From assembly GCF_001191005.1 (NCBI RefSeq), contig NZ_CP012201.1, forward strand, positions 3,596,001 through 3,660,000: a stretch of 64,000 bases of DNA. The letters are read 5' to 3'. Position numbers and translations under genes: made by a program. Shown here one piece after another: positions 14,435-26,258 of the stretch (position 1 is its first letter; the number at the start of each line of letters is the position of its first letter). The notes under the pieces are model-generated. The model saw nothing but the letters and a program-made list of their open reading frames with translations. It did not search any database and had not been told where the DNA came from. The DNA is from Massilia sp. NR 4-1. Lineage in GTDB: Bacteria; Pseudomonadota; Gammaproteobacteria; Burkholderiales; Burkholderiaceae_D.

Positions 14435-17128
14435 TTAGCTGGCGGCGGCGGTCTTTTTGGCGGCGGCTTTCTTGGCCGGCGCCTTTTTCGCGGCCGGCTT
14501 GGCGGCTGCGGTTTTTGCAGCCGTGGTTTTGGCGGCCGTCGTTTTCGCGGCGGCGGCCTTCTTCACGGCGGGCTTCTTGGCCGGCGCGGCGTCGGCGGCG
14601 CCTTCCGCGCCCTCGTCGGCTGCGGCAGCCTTGCCCTTGGCGGGCGCTTTGGCCTTGCGCTCTTCAAACTCGAAGCTGATCTTGCCGTCCTTGCCCCGCA
14701 CCAGGAAGGCCTTGAACGGACGGCGCGTGCGCTGCGAGATGAAGCCGGGCAGCAGATCGGTCTTGCCGTCGTTGAGCAGCTTGGCCATCTGCTCGGGCAG
14801 GATTTCCTGCTGCAGGATGATGCGGCCGCTGCGGAAGTCGCAGGTCTTGGGCTTGGCTACCGTGTGCTCGCACACATAGGCCAGGCCCATTTCATACACC
14901 TTGCCTTCGCACTTGGGACAAGGGCCGAGCGGGGTCTGCTCGCTGAAATCGACGCCCTCGCCATCCTCGCCTTCCTCATCGTTCTGGCCGAAGTCGAACT
15001 CCAGCTTGAAGTTCTTGATGTCTTCGTCGCGCACGATGCGCAGGATGGCGGCGAACGGCCGGCCCATCTTCGAGCGGAAGCCTTGCAGCGGGCCGATGGT
15101 GCGCTCTTTCAGCAGCTCTTCCACCTCGGCGATCTCGAACTGGCGGCTGCCCGGCGTTTTGCTCATCGAGAATTCGCACTTGGTGCAACCGAAGCGGCGG
15201 TAGTTTTCCTTGACCACGCCGCCGCAGTTCGGGCAAGGCGTGTGCAGGGTCGCGTAGTCGCCGGGGATCGTGTCGTTATCGTATTCCTTGGCGCGCTTGA
15301 CGATGATCTGGGTCATCTGGGCGATTTCGCGCATGAATTCTTCGCGCGAGATGCGGCCCTTCTCCATCTGCGACAGCTTGTATTCCCATTCGCCGGTCAG
15401 CTCGGGCGCGGTCAGCTCGTTCACGCCCAGGCCGCGCAGCAGCGTCATCAGCTGGAAAGCCTTGGCGGTCGGCATCAGCTCGCGGCCTTCGCGCAGCAGG
15501 TATTTCTCGGTCAGCAACCCCTCGATGATGGCCGCGCGCGTCGCCGGCGTGCCCAGGCCCTTGCCGGCCATCGCATCGCGCAGCTCGTCGGAGTCGACCA
15601 GCTTGCCCGCGCCTTCCATGGCCGACAGCAGGGTCGCTTCCGAATAGCGCGCCGGCGGCTTGGTCACCAGGCCATTGGCCGTGACTTTCTCGGTCAGCAC
15701 CTTCTCGTCCTTGGCCACCGGCACCAGGTTGCCGCCGCCTTCCTTGTCGTTCTCGCTGGCGGCATCCTTGCCGTACACGGCCAGCCAGCCCGGATTGGTC
15801 ATGACCTTGCCTTCGGTCTTGAACTTGTGGCCCGACACCTCGGTAAAGCGGGTCGTCACCTGGAATTCGGCGGCCGGGAAGAACACCGCCATGAAGCGGC
15901 GCGTCACCAGGTCGTACAGCTTCTGTTCCGGCTCGGACAAGCCCTTCGGCGCGATGCCGGTCGGGATGATCGCAAAGTGGTCGGAAATCTTGGTGTTGTC
16001 GAAGATGCGCTTGTTCGGCTTGACCCAGCCCTTGTCCAGGATCTGCTTGGCGAACTGGTGGTAGTTATTGTTCTGCATTACCGTTTCCAGCGTCTGCTTG
16101 ACGGTCGGCAGATAGTCTTCCGGCAGATGGCGCGAATCGGTACGCGGATAAGTCAGCACCTTGTGCTTCTCGTACAGCGCCTGGGCCAGGCCCAGCGTGT
16201 TCTTGGCCGAGAAGCCGAAGCGGCCGTTGGCCTCGCGCTGCAGGCTGGTCAGGTCGAACAGGGCCGGCGCCATCGAGGTGGTCGGCTTCGATTCTTCGCT
16301 GACGATGCCGGGCTTGCCGCGGCAGGCGGTGGCGATGGAGTCGGCGGCCGCCTTGCTCCACAGGCGCTCGGCACGCTTCTCGGGATCGTTCTCGTCCTTC
16401 TTGAATTTGTCGTCCAGCCAGCGGCCTTCATAGATGCCGGCGGCGCAGACGAATTCGGCGCGCACTTCCCAGTAGTCGCGCGAGACGAATTTCTTGATCT
16501 TCTCTTCGCGCTCGACCACGATGGACAGGGTCGGCGTCTGCACCCGGCCCACGGTGGTCAGGTAAAAACCGCCCTCTTTCGAGTTGAAGGCGGTCATGGC
16601 GCGCGTGCCGTTGATGCCGATCAGCCAGTCCGCCTCCGAGCGGCAGCGCGCGGCATCGGCCAGCGGCAGCATTTCCTCGTCGGAGCGCAGGTGGGCGAAA
16701 CCGTCGCGGATGGCGGTCGGCGTCATCGATTGCAGCCACAGGCGCTGCACCGGCTGCTTGGCCTTGGCGTTTTGCGCGATCAGGCGGAAAATCAGCTCGC
16801 CCTCGCGGCCCGCGTCGCATGCGTTGATCAGGCCGGTGACATCCTTGCGTTTGATCAGCTTGTTCAGTACCTTGAGCCGGCTTTCCGTCTTGGCGATCGG
16901 GTTCAGCGCGAAGTACGGCGGGATCATCGGCAGATGGGTAAAGCTCCATTTGCCGCGCTTGACGTCGTGCTCTTCCGGCACGGCGATTTCCAGCAAATGG
17001 CCAACCGCCGAGGACAGCACATACTCGTCGGATTCGAAGTACTCATCGTGCTTGGTAAAGCCGCCAAGCGACTTCGCGATGTCGTTCGCGACAGAAGGCT
17101 TCTCGGCGATGATGAGGGTTTTACTCAT
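14435..17128 (-). CDS. topB: DNA topoisomerase III
   Basis: Type IA topoisomerase that decatenates and relaxes DNA through a transient 5'-phosphotyrosine link. The 897-residue product has an N-terminal TOPRIM domain (EKPSVANDIAKSLGG, then DAGREGELIFR), GRVQTPTL, and the active-site tyrosine in TYPRTDSRHLP. C-terminal zinc-finger-like modules follow (CPNCGGVV...CTKCEFS and CPKCEGKVYEMG...C...C). Residues 825-897 are an Ala/Lys-rich tail resembling histone H1 (repeats of AAKTTAAKT and KKAPAKK). Such tails are longer than in E. coli TopB and probably bind DNA non-specifically. The gene lies downstream of dprA-smg, a common betaproteobacterial arrangement. Confidence 0.93.
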   Translation of the reverse strand: MSKTLIIAEKPSVANDIAKSLGGFTKHDEYFESDEYVLSSAVGHLLEIAVPEEHDVKRGKWSFTHLPMIPPYFALNPIAKTESRLKVLNKLIKRKDVTGLINACDAGREGELIFRLIAQNAKAKQPVQRLWLQSMTPTAIRDGFAHLRSDEEMLPLADAARCRSEADWLIGINGTRAMTAFNSKEGGFYLTTVGRVQTPTLSIVVEREEKIKKFVSRDYWEVRAEFVCAAGIYEGRWLDDKFKKDENDPEKRAERLWSKAAADSIATACRGKPGIVSEESKPTTSMAPALFDLTSLQREANGRFGFSAKNTLGLAQALYEKHKVLTYPRTDSRHLPEDYLPTVKQTLETVMQNNNYHQFAKQILDKGWVKPNKRIFDNTKISDHFAIIPTGIAPKGLSEPEQKLYDLVTRRFMAVFFPAAEFQVTTRFTEVSGHKFKTEGKVMTNPGWLAVYGKDAASENDKEGGGNLVPVAKDEKVLTEKVTANGLVTKPPARYSEATLLSAMEGAGKLVDSDELRDAMAGKGLGTPATRAAIIEGLLTEKYLLREGRELMPTAKAFQLMTLLRGLGVNELTAPELTGEWEYKLSQMEKGRISREEFMREIAQMTQIIVKRAKEYDNDTIPGDYATLHTPCPNCGGVVKENYRRFGCTKCEFSMSKTPGSRQFEIAEVEELLKERTIGPLQGFRSKMGRPFAAILRIVRDEDIKNFKLEFDFGQNDEEGEDGEGVDFSEQTPLGPCPKCEGKVYEMGLAYVCEHTVAKPKTCDFRSGRIILQQEILPEQMAKLLNDGKTDLLPGFISQRTRRPFKAFLVRGKDGKISFEFEERKAKAPAKGKAAAADEGAEGAADAAPAKKPAVKKAAAAKTTAAKTTAAKTAAAKPAAKKAPAKKAAAKKTAAAS

Positions 17129-17277
17129 GTTTTTTTGTTCTCGTAAGGGCTGGGTTTGGATTTACGGCACGCGCATGATACATGGCATTGCCGCTTTGCC
17201 GAAATTTTCTGCGGCGCTATCAGGCTTGCACTATTATCAAGGCGACCATGATAAGCGCGCCGGCGCGCCCTCTGCAA

Positions 17278-17298
17278 GCACCGCCGGCCTGGCGGTGC
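17278..17298. other. Perfect inverted repeat between smg and topB
   Basis: GCACCGCC (17278-17285) and GGCGGTGC (17291-17298) form an 8-bp stem with a 5-base loop in the 258-base gap. No T-tract follows on either strand, so its role (attenuation, transcript processing or none) is open. The rest of the gap must hold the topB promoter; I see no convincing -35/-10 pair. Confidence 0.35.
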
Positions 17299-17386
17299 CG
17301 GCCCGGGATGGCGGCTGGCGGCGCCGTGTTTTAAATGTTACGGAATTGGCGGACGCCAGGCCAATCCTGTGGCGCCGGCGGTGCTT

Positions 17387-17851
17387 TTAGTGCAGCTGGC
17401 GCGGCGCCTGGTCTTCGTCCGAACCGAACAGGTCGTCGAACATCAGCGCGTCCGGCTCCTTGCCCTGGCTCCACAGCAGCATCAGCACGATGATCTTCAG
17501 CTTGCCCAGCGACACCGGCGATTCGTCCAGCGCCAGCGCGCGTTCGATCACGATTTCGCGTTGCAAGGGAGTCAAGACCTTGGCACTTTCCAGGAACTGG
17601 ATAAAGCCGATGGCCGTCGCGCCCAGCGCATCCTGTTCCTGCGCCACATAGAAGCGGGTGCCGGTCGAAGCCGCCGTCAGGGAATGCTCGATGCCCGCCA
17701 TCGCGGTCAGGTCGGTGAGCCAGACCAGGGCCTCGGAAATCTCCACATCGTCGAAACCGACGGCCGACAGCTTGCGCGCCAAGGCGGCCGGTTCCGGACA
17801 GGCCTCGGGGCGGTAATAAGTCTCGTAGAGATAAACAAGGATGTCGAACAT
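17387..17851 (-). CDS. smg: Smg protein (DUF494)
   Basis: 154-residue member of the Smg/DUF494 family, of unknown biochemical role, nearly always next to dprA in proteobacteria. Diagnostic are the start MFDILVYLYETYY and the motif LDESPVSLGKLKIIVLMLLW near the C-terminus. It follows dprA by 54 bases on the same strand and is probably in one operon with lysM-dprA. Length is normal for the family. Confidence 0.93.
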   Translation of the reverse strand: MFDILVYLYETYYRPEACPEPAALARKLSAVGFDDVEISEALVWLTDLTAMAGIEHSLTAASTGTRFYVAQEQDALGATAIGFIQFLESAKVLTPLQREIVIERALALDESPVSLGKLKIIVLMLLWSQGKEPDALMFDDLFGSDEDQAPRQLH

Positions 17852-17905
17852 GACGCTACTCTATCAGCATCAAATGGCGGCGCACAAGCCCCGCGCGTTT
17901 CGTGC

Positions 17906-19309
17906 TCAGCCAGCAAGCCGGCGGAAGGCGCCGCCCGGCAGACGCTCGACCGCGCCGGCCAGTTCCAGCGCCAGCAGGTGCGCTTGCACCATGCTAGTTG
18001 CAAGCTGCAAACGTGCCGCCAGCGCCCCGGCCGGCAGCGGATCATGGCCCAGCGCGGCCAGCAAACGGTCGGCGCCGGCGCCCCACTGGCACGCCGCCGC
18101 CACAGCCAGCACCGCCCCGGCATCGGCGGCTGTATCAGCGCTGGCGTCAGCGGCGGCCGCGTTGTCCGCAATCGGCGCGGCTGGATATTCCGGCAAGCTT
18201 GCCTCCCAGCCCAGTTCCTCCAGCACATGCTCGACCGTATCGACCAGCTTGGCCCCCTCTCTAATTAGTATATGGCAGCCCTTGCTCAGCGGCGAGTGGA
18301 TGGAGCCGGGAATGGCGAACACTTCGCGGTTCTGGGCCGTGGCCTGGCGCGCCGTGATCAGCGAACCGGAACGCTCGGCCGCCTCCACCACCAGCACGCC
18401 GCGCGCCAGGCCGCTGATGATGCGGTTGCGGCGCGGGAAGTGGTGGTCGCGCGGCGGCGTACCGAGCGCGAACTCGCTGACCAGGCAGCCCTGCTCGGCG
18501 ATCTGGCGCGCCAGCGCGGCATTGCGGCGCGGGTAGATGCGGTCCGCCCCGGTGGCGATCACGGCGATGGTCGAGGCGCCACCCGCCAGGCCACCGCGGT
18601 GGGCGGCGGCATCGATGCCCAGCGCCAGCCCCGAGACGATGGCCAGGCCGGCCGCCGACAGCGCCTGCGCGAAGCGCTGGGCATTGGCCTCGCCCTGCAG
18701 CGAGGCATTGCGGCTGCCGACGATGGCCACGGCCGGCGCCTGCAGCAGCTCGGCGCGCCCTTTCACATACAGCAACAATGGTGGATCGGCAATCTGCAGC
18801 AGCAAGGGCGGATAGGCGGGATCGTGCAAGCTCAGCACGCGGTTGCCCGGCTCCTGCAGCCAGGCCCAGGTCGCCTCGCAGAGCCGCGCCAATTCAGCCG
18901 AGGCCGGCGCGGCCAGCGCTTGCGCCTGGCGCGCCGTCAAGCGCGCCGGCGCCAGCGCCGGCACCCGGCTCTCGCGGCTGGGCGGAAACACTGCCGCATC
19001 CGCCGCGTCATCTGCGGCGGCGGCCATGGCGCCGGCCTCTGCACCGTCGGCCAGGAGCGCTGCCGCCGATGGCGGCGGGGTGAGGCCGGGGGCGGGCATC
19101 GTGCCATCGGGTCTATCGGCGCCGCCTGCCGCGCCAAAGACCTCGGCGGCAGCGAACAGGGCTTGCGGGCTGCCATAACTGTCGAGCAGGGCGCGCGCGC
19201 CGACGCGCCCCAGGCCCGGCGTCTGCTCCAGGCGCAGCCACGCCGCCAGGGACGCGTAGTCCAGGCTGGCGGCAATAGGGGAATCCGTGACTTGCACGGC
19301 GAACCTCAC
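17906..19309 (-). CDS. dprA: DNA-processing protein DprA
   Basis: Loads RecA onto incoming single-stranded DNA during natural transformation. The GTG start at 19309 overlaps the stop of the LysM gene (GTGA). The 467 residues include an N-terminal SAM/HhH-like part (LEQTPGLGRVGARALLDSYG) and the Rossmann core with GSRNAS and SGLALGIDAAAHRGGL. A C-terminal winged-helix domain (about residues 395-465) completes it. About 60 residues of Ala/Pro-rich sequence (58-118) are inserted between the first two domains, which makes the protein roughly 100 residues longer than typical. The core motifs are intact, so it should be functional. Confidence 0.92.
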   Translation of the reverse strand: MRFAVQVTDSPIAASLDYASLAAWLRLEQTPGLGRVGARALLDSYGSPQALFAAAEVFGAAGGADRPDGTMPAPGLTPPPSAAALLADGAEAGAMAAAADDAADAAVFPPSRESRVPALAPARLTARQAQALAAPASAELARLCEATWAWLQEPGNRVLSLHDPAYPPLLLQIADPPLLLYVKGRAELLQAPAVAIVGSRNASLQGEANAQRFAQALSAAGLAIVSGLALGIDAAAHRGGLAGGASTIAVIATGADRIYPRRNAALARQIAEQGCLVSEFALGTPPRDHHFPRRNRIISGLARGVLVVEAAERSGSLITARQATAQNREVFAIPGSIHSPLSKGCHILIREGAKLVDTVEHVLEELGWEASLPEYPAAPIADNAAAADASADTAADAGAVLAVAAACQWGAGADRLLAALGHDPLPAGALAARLQLATSMVQAHLLALELAGAVERLPGGAFRRLAG

Positions 19310-20400
19310 TCAGCTGTCTTGGCGACGTCGCCCACCACGATGGGTTCCGTCACCTGCATGATCAGGCCATAGGAAATATGCTTGAACACGCGGAAGATAA
19401 ACAGGCTGCCCACGGCCTCATCCGGCAGCCTGACCTGCGGCCGCTTCAGGTTCAGCCAGCCGCGGCTGGCATCCGGATCGTCGACCGACTGTCCCCTATG
19501 GTATAGCTGCAAAACGGAGCCGAGTTCGAGTCCGTCAAGCTTTCCGCGATTAATGCTGACAATCTGGTTTTGCCCGGCATGGGTGACGCCGCCATACACC
19601 GCCAGCACCATGGCGTCGACCGCCACGGCCGGCGCATGCGGCACATAATTGCGCATGGGCGCCGGCGGCGTCTGCATCAGCAAATCGCCCTTGCCCATCT
19701 CCTCCTTGGCGCTGGAGACGGTAAAGGTATGCACCTCGCTGCCGGCCTCGGCCGCCCGCACCAGTTTCAGCGTGCCCAGGTAAAACGCTTCCTGCCCCAC
19801 CACCTGCTTGCTCAGCGGGTCTTTCAGCGGTTTGCCGGGCCGGAACACCTGGAAGGCCGTGCCGCCCTGCAAATCGCCTTTGACATAGGCTTTATCGCCC
19901 TTGCCGATAAAGACCCGGCCCTCCTGCGCGCCGATGATGCGCGGCGCGCCTTTGAGCTCCTCCGCTTCGATGATCAGGGGCTGGCTCAGGAACGGTTCGA
20001 TGGCGCCGGACGGAATCGAAGGCACGGCGTCGCGTCCCAGGCCTTCGGTGCGCAGCTGGGGCGCGAGGCGGAAGTCGGACGCGCCGCTGCTCTCGCCATC
20101 CTGCGGCTTGCCCAGTCGCAGCCGGCCGGCGGCACGGTCGAGGTAGATGATCTGGCCCGGATAAATCCAGTGCGGATTGGCGATTTCCTCGCGGTTCATG
20201 CCCCACACCTGGGGCCAGCACCATGGCTTGTCGAGGAATTTGCCGGAAATATCCCACAGCGTGTCGCCGCGCACCACGGTGTGCTGCTCGGGAGCGTTGG
20301 CTTTGAATTCGCACGTCAGCGCCAGGGCCGGCAGCGCAACGGCACCGGAGATGAGGAGGGCGCCGAACAGGCGCGCGCCGACTGTGCTAAAATTTTTCAT
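19306..20400 (-). CDS. LysM-domain cell-wall-associated protein
   Basis: 364-residue exported protein. ATG 20400 gives a signal peptide ending ALPALA. A LysM peptidoglycan-binding domain follows immediately (HTVVRGDTLWDISGKFL to NPHWIYPGQIIYL, about residues 38-90). The remaining 270 residues are a beta-rich region with no domain I can name. Orthologues occupy this spot upstream of dprA in many Burkholderiales. It overlaps dprA by four bases and is divergent from def, with a 197-base intergenic region holding both promoters. Confidence 0.85.
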   Translation of the reverse strand: MKNFSTVGARLFGALLISGAVALPALALTCEFKANAPEQHTVVRGDTLWDISGKFLDKPWCWPQVWGMNREEIANPHWIYPGQIIYLDRAAGRLRLGKPQDGESSGASDFRLAPQLRTEGLGRDAVPSIPSGAIEPFLSQPLIIEAEELKGAPRIIGAQEGRVFIGKGDKAYVKGDLQGGTAFQVFRPGKPLKDPLSKQVVGQEAFYLGTLKLVRAAEAGSEVHTFTVSSAKEEMGKGDLLMQTPPAPMRNYVPHAPAVAVDAMVLAVYGGVTHAGQNQIVSINRGKLDGLELGSVLQLYHRGQSVDDPDASRGWLNLKRPQVRLPDEAVGSLFIFRVFKHISYGLIMQVTEPIVVGDVAKTAE

Positions 20401-20597
20401 GAAAAGATTCCGTGAAGTGCAGCACTGACGGAAGGCCGGCCTCGCATGCACATGCTTGCCGAACTGAATCAAATTCTGCCCATAAAACCCTGAACTAGCA
20501 AGCGAAACCAGACAGCACCCGCCTTGGCGCTGCTGGCCTTTCCGCGATTGTTGCGCCGTACGCGGCACTTTATTATCAAGCCATTAAGCCCTGTCGA

Positions 20598-21140
20598 ATG
20601 TCGAAACTGAATATCCTCCGCTATCCCGATCCGCGCCTGCACAAGGTCGCCAAGCCCGTCACCGTCTTTGATGCCCGCCTGGCCAAGCTGGTCGAGGACA
20701 TGGCCGAAACCATGTACGACGCGCCCGGCATCGGCCTGGCCGCCACCCAGGTGGACGTACACGAACGCGTGGTCATCATCGACATCTCCGAGACCAAGGA
20801 CCAGCTGACCGCCTTCATCAACCCGGAAGTGGTCTGGGCCAGCGAAGAAAGGCATGTGTACGAAGAGGGTTGCCTGTCCGTGCCCGGCATTTACGACGGC
20901 GTCGAGCGTCCGGCCCGCGTCAAGGTGCGCGCCCAGGACGTCAAAGGCGAATTCTTCGAGATCGATGCCGACGATCTGCTGGCCGTCTGCATCCAGCACG
21001 AGATGGACCACCTGCAGGGCAAGGTCTTCGTCGAATACCTGTCGCCCTTGAAACGCAACCGCATCAAGACCAAACTGCAAAAAGAAGAACGCGCCATGGG
21101 CAAGGAATACGGCCCGCGCGCCATGGGCGGCCGCCGCTAA
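20598..21140 (+). CDS. def: Peptide deformylase
   Basis: Removes the formyl group from the N-terminal methionine of nascent proteins, using Fe2+ or another divalent metal. The 180 residues carry all three signature motifs: GIGLAATQ, EGCLS (metal-binding Cys) and HEMDH (metal-binding His residues and catalytic Glu). Length is normal. It is followed after 74 bases by fmt, whose product adds the same formyl group to initiator tRNA; the def-fmt pair is a classical operon. Confidence 0.97.
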   Translation: MSKLNILRYPDPRLHKVAKPVTVFDARLAKLVEDMAETMYDAPGIGLAATQVDVHERVVIIDISETKDQLTAFINPEVVWASEERHVYEEGCLSVPGIYDGVERPARVKVRAQDVKGEFFEIDADDLLAVCIQHEMDHLQGKVFVEYLSPLKRNRIKTKLQKEERAMGKEYGPRAMGGRR

Positions 21141-21214
21141 GCCGTCCGCAGCAAGCCTGAGCAGAGCAGGGACACCGGCCGGCGCCCCTGCCAACAACAA
21201 GAAGAGGAAGTCCG

Positions 21215-22171
21215 ATGAAAGTGATCTTTGCCGGCACGCCCGAATTCGCGGCCGTAGCCCTCCAGTCCCTGCACGAAGCAGGCTACGACATTCCCCTGGT
21301 CCTGACCCAGCCCGACCGCCCCGCCGGCCGCGGCCTGCAGTTGCAGCCTTCCGCCGTCAAGCAGTACGCCGTCAAGCACGGCATCGAGGTGCTGCAGCCG
21401 CTGTCGCTGCGCATGGACAGCAAGGACCCGCAGCGCGCCGCCGAAGCGCAAGCCGCGCACGAGCGCCTGCGCGGCACCGATTACGATGTGATGGTGGTGG
21501 CCGCCTATGGCCTGATCCTGCCGCGCTCCACGCTCGACATCAAGCCCTGCCTGAACATCCACGGTTCCGTGCTGCCGCGCTGGCGCGGTGCCGCGCCGAT
21601 CCACCGCGCCATCGAAACGGGCGACGCCGAAACCGGCATCACCATCATGCAGATGGAAGAAGGCCTGGACACCGGCCCCATGCTGCTGATCGAACGCACC
21701 CCGATCGGTCCGCAGGACACCACCGCCACCCTGCACGACAAGCTGGCCGCCATGGGCGGCCACATGATCGTCAAGGTGCTGCGCAAGATGGAGCAAGGCG
21801 TGATGGAAGCCGTGCCGCAGCCGGAGGAAGGCGTGACCTACGCCGCCAAGATCGCCAAGGAAGAAGCGGCGCTCGACTTCAGCCAGTCCGCGCGCGACAT
21901 CAGCCGCAAGATCCGCGCCTTCAATCCCTTCCCCGGCGCGCATGCGGCGGTGAACGGCACCACCATCAAGCTGTGGGGCGCCGAGCTGCTCGACCAGAAC
22001 AGCAGCGCCGCACCCGGCCAGGTGCTGGCGGCCGACGCCAGCCACGGCATCATCGTCGCCTGCGGCAGCGGCACCCTGCGCCTGACCGAGCTGCAAAAAC
22101 CCGGCGGCAAGCGCCTGCCCGCCGCCGAGTTCATCAAAGGCTTTCCGCTCGACGGCCAGCGCTTCGCCTAA
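21215..22171 (+). CDS. fmt: Methionyl-tRNA formyltransferase
   Basis: Transfers a formyl group from 10-formyl-THF to methionyl initiator tRNA. The 318 residues begin with MKVIFAGTPEFA. They contain the catalytic region NIHGSVLPRWRGAAPIHRAI (Asn and His of the Asn-His-Asp triad) and the Asp in EGLDTGPML, followed by an OB-fold C-terminal domain for tRNA binding. The start has AGAGGAAG upstream. Second gene of the def-fmt unit. Confidence 0.97.
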   Translation: MKVIFAGTPEFAAVALQSLHEAGYDIPLVLTQPDRPAGRGLQLQPSAVKQYAVKHGIEVLQPLSLRMDSKDPQRAAEAQAAHERLRGTDYDVMVVAAYGLILPRSTLDIKPCLNIHGSVLPRWRGAAPIHRAIETGDAETGITIMQMEEGLDTGPMLLIERTPIGPQDTTATLHDKLAAMGGHMIVKVLRKMEQGVMEAVPQPEEGVTYAAKIAKEEAALDFSQSARDISRKIRAFNPFPGAHAAVNGTTIKLWGAELLDQNSSAAPGQVLAADASHGIIVACGSGTLRLTELQKPGGKRLPAAEFIKGFPLDGQRFA

Positions 22172-22176
22172 TCCCC

Positions 22177-22206
22177 GCGGGCCGCGCCGCCCATGGCGCG
22201 GCCCGC
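22177..22206. other. Perfect 12-bp GC-only hairpin after fmt
   Basis: GCGGGCCGCGCC (22177-22188) and its exact complement GGCGCGGCCCGC (22195-22206) flank a 6-base loop, 5 bases after the fmt stop. No T-tract follows, so it is not a standard terminator; it may protect the 3' end or help terminate together with the hairpin at 22254. Confidence 0.5.
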
Positions 22207-22253
22207 CGGCGATTCGGACTGCAACGCAGTCCCTCCCCTCCTCCGGTGGCAAT

Positions 22254-22278
22254 CCAGCCGCGCTCCGCGGCTGGTTTT
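22254..22278 (+). terminator. Intrinsic terminator of def-fmt
   Basis: CCAGCCGCG (22254-22262) and CGCGGCTGG (22266-22274) form a 9-bp stem with a 3-base loop followed by TTTTGTG. It lies about 80 bases after the fmt stop and before the metH promoter. Confidence 0.75.
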
Positions 22279-22332
22279 GTGCATTTTCTTCACGCATACC
22301 CGGCTTGCGGGAAACAATCTTGTGCGATGCCG

Positions 22333-22338
22333 TATAAT
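22333..22338 (+). promoter_or_regulatory. Candidate metH -10 element
   Basis: A perfect TATAAT sits 58 bases before the metH start. The -35 position is poor (GAAACA at 22311-22316, spacing 16). No cobalamin- or SAM-riboswitch structure is evident in the short leader that would result. Confidence 0.45.
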
Positions 22339-22395
22339 TTTAGGCCCGGCGACATCCGCCGCGCCGCCGTCCGCCCTATCCCTGGAAAATAGCAA

Positions 22396-26178
<3,783 letters not shown>

Positions 26179-26206
26179 CAAGCGCGCACAGCGCTTGCAG
26201 CAAAAA

Positions 26207-26239
26207 GGCCCACCCTGCAACCAGGGTGGGCCTTTTTTT
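26207..26239. terminator. Bidirectional terminator after metH
   Basis: GGCCCACCCTG (26207-26217) pairs with CAGGGTGGGCC (26222-26232) around a CAAC loop. It is flanked by AAAAA on the left and TTTTTTT on the right, so it can stop both metH and the convergent ABC permease transcript. Confidence 0.92.
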
Positions 26240-26258
26240 CGAGCCGGACCAGGCGCAG

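Noticed and set aside
22279..22395. Cobalamin or SAM riboswitch in front of metH
   Set aside because: The leader after the candidate -10 is too short, and no B12-box or SAM-class pairing pattern could be found.
26202..26239. A/T-flanked inverted repeat as an attachment site
   Set aside because: The stem, loop and T-tract are those of an ordinary bidirectional terminator between convergent genes, and no integrase is near.
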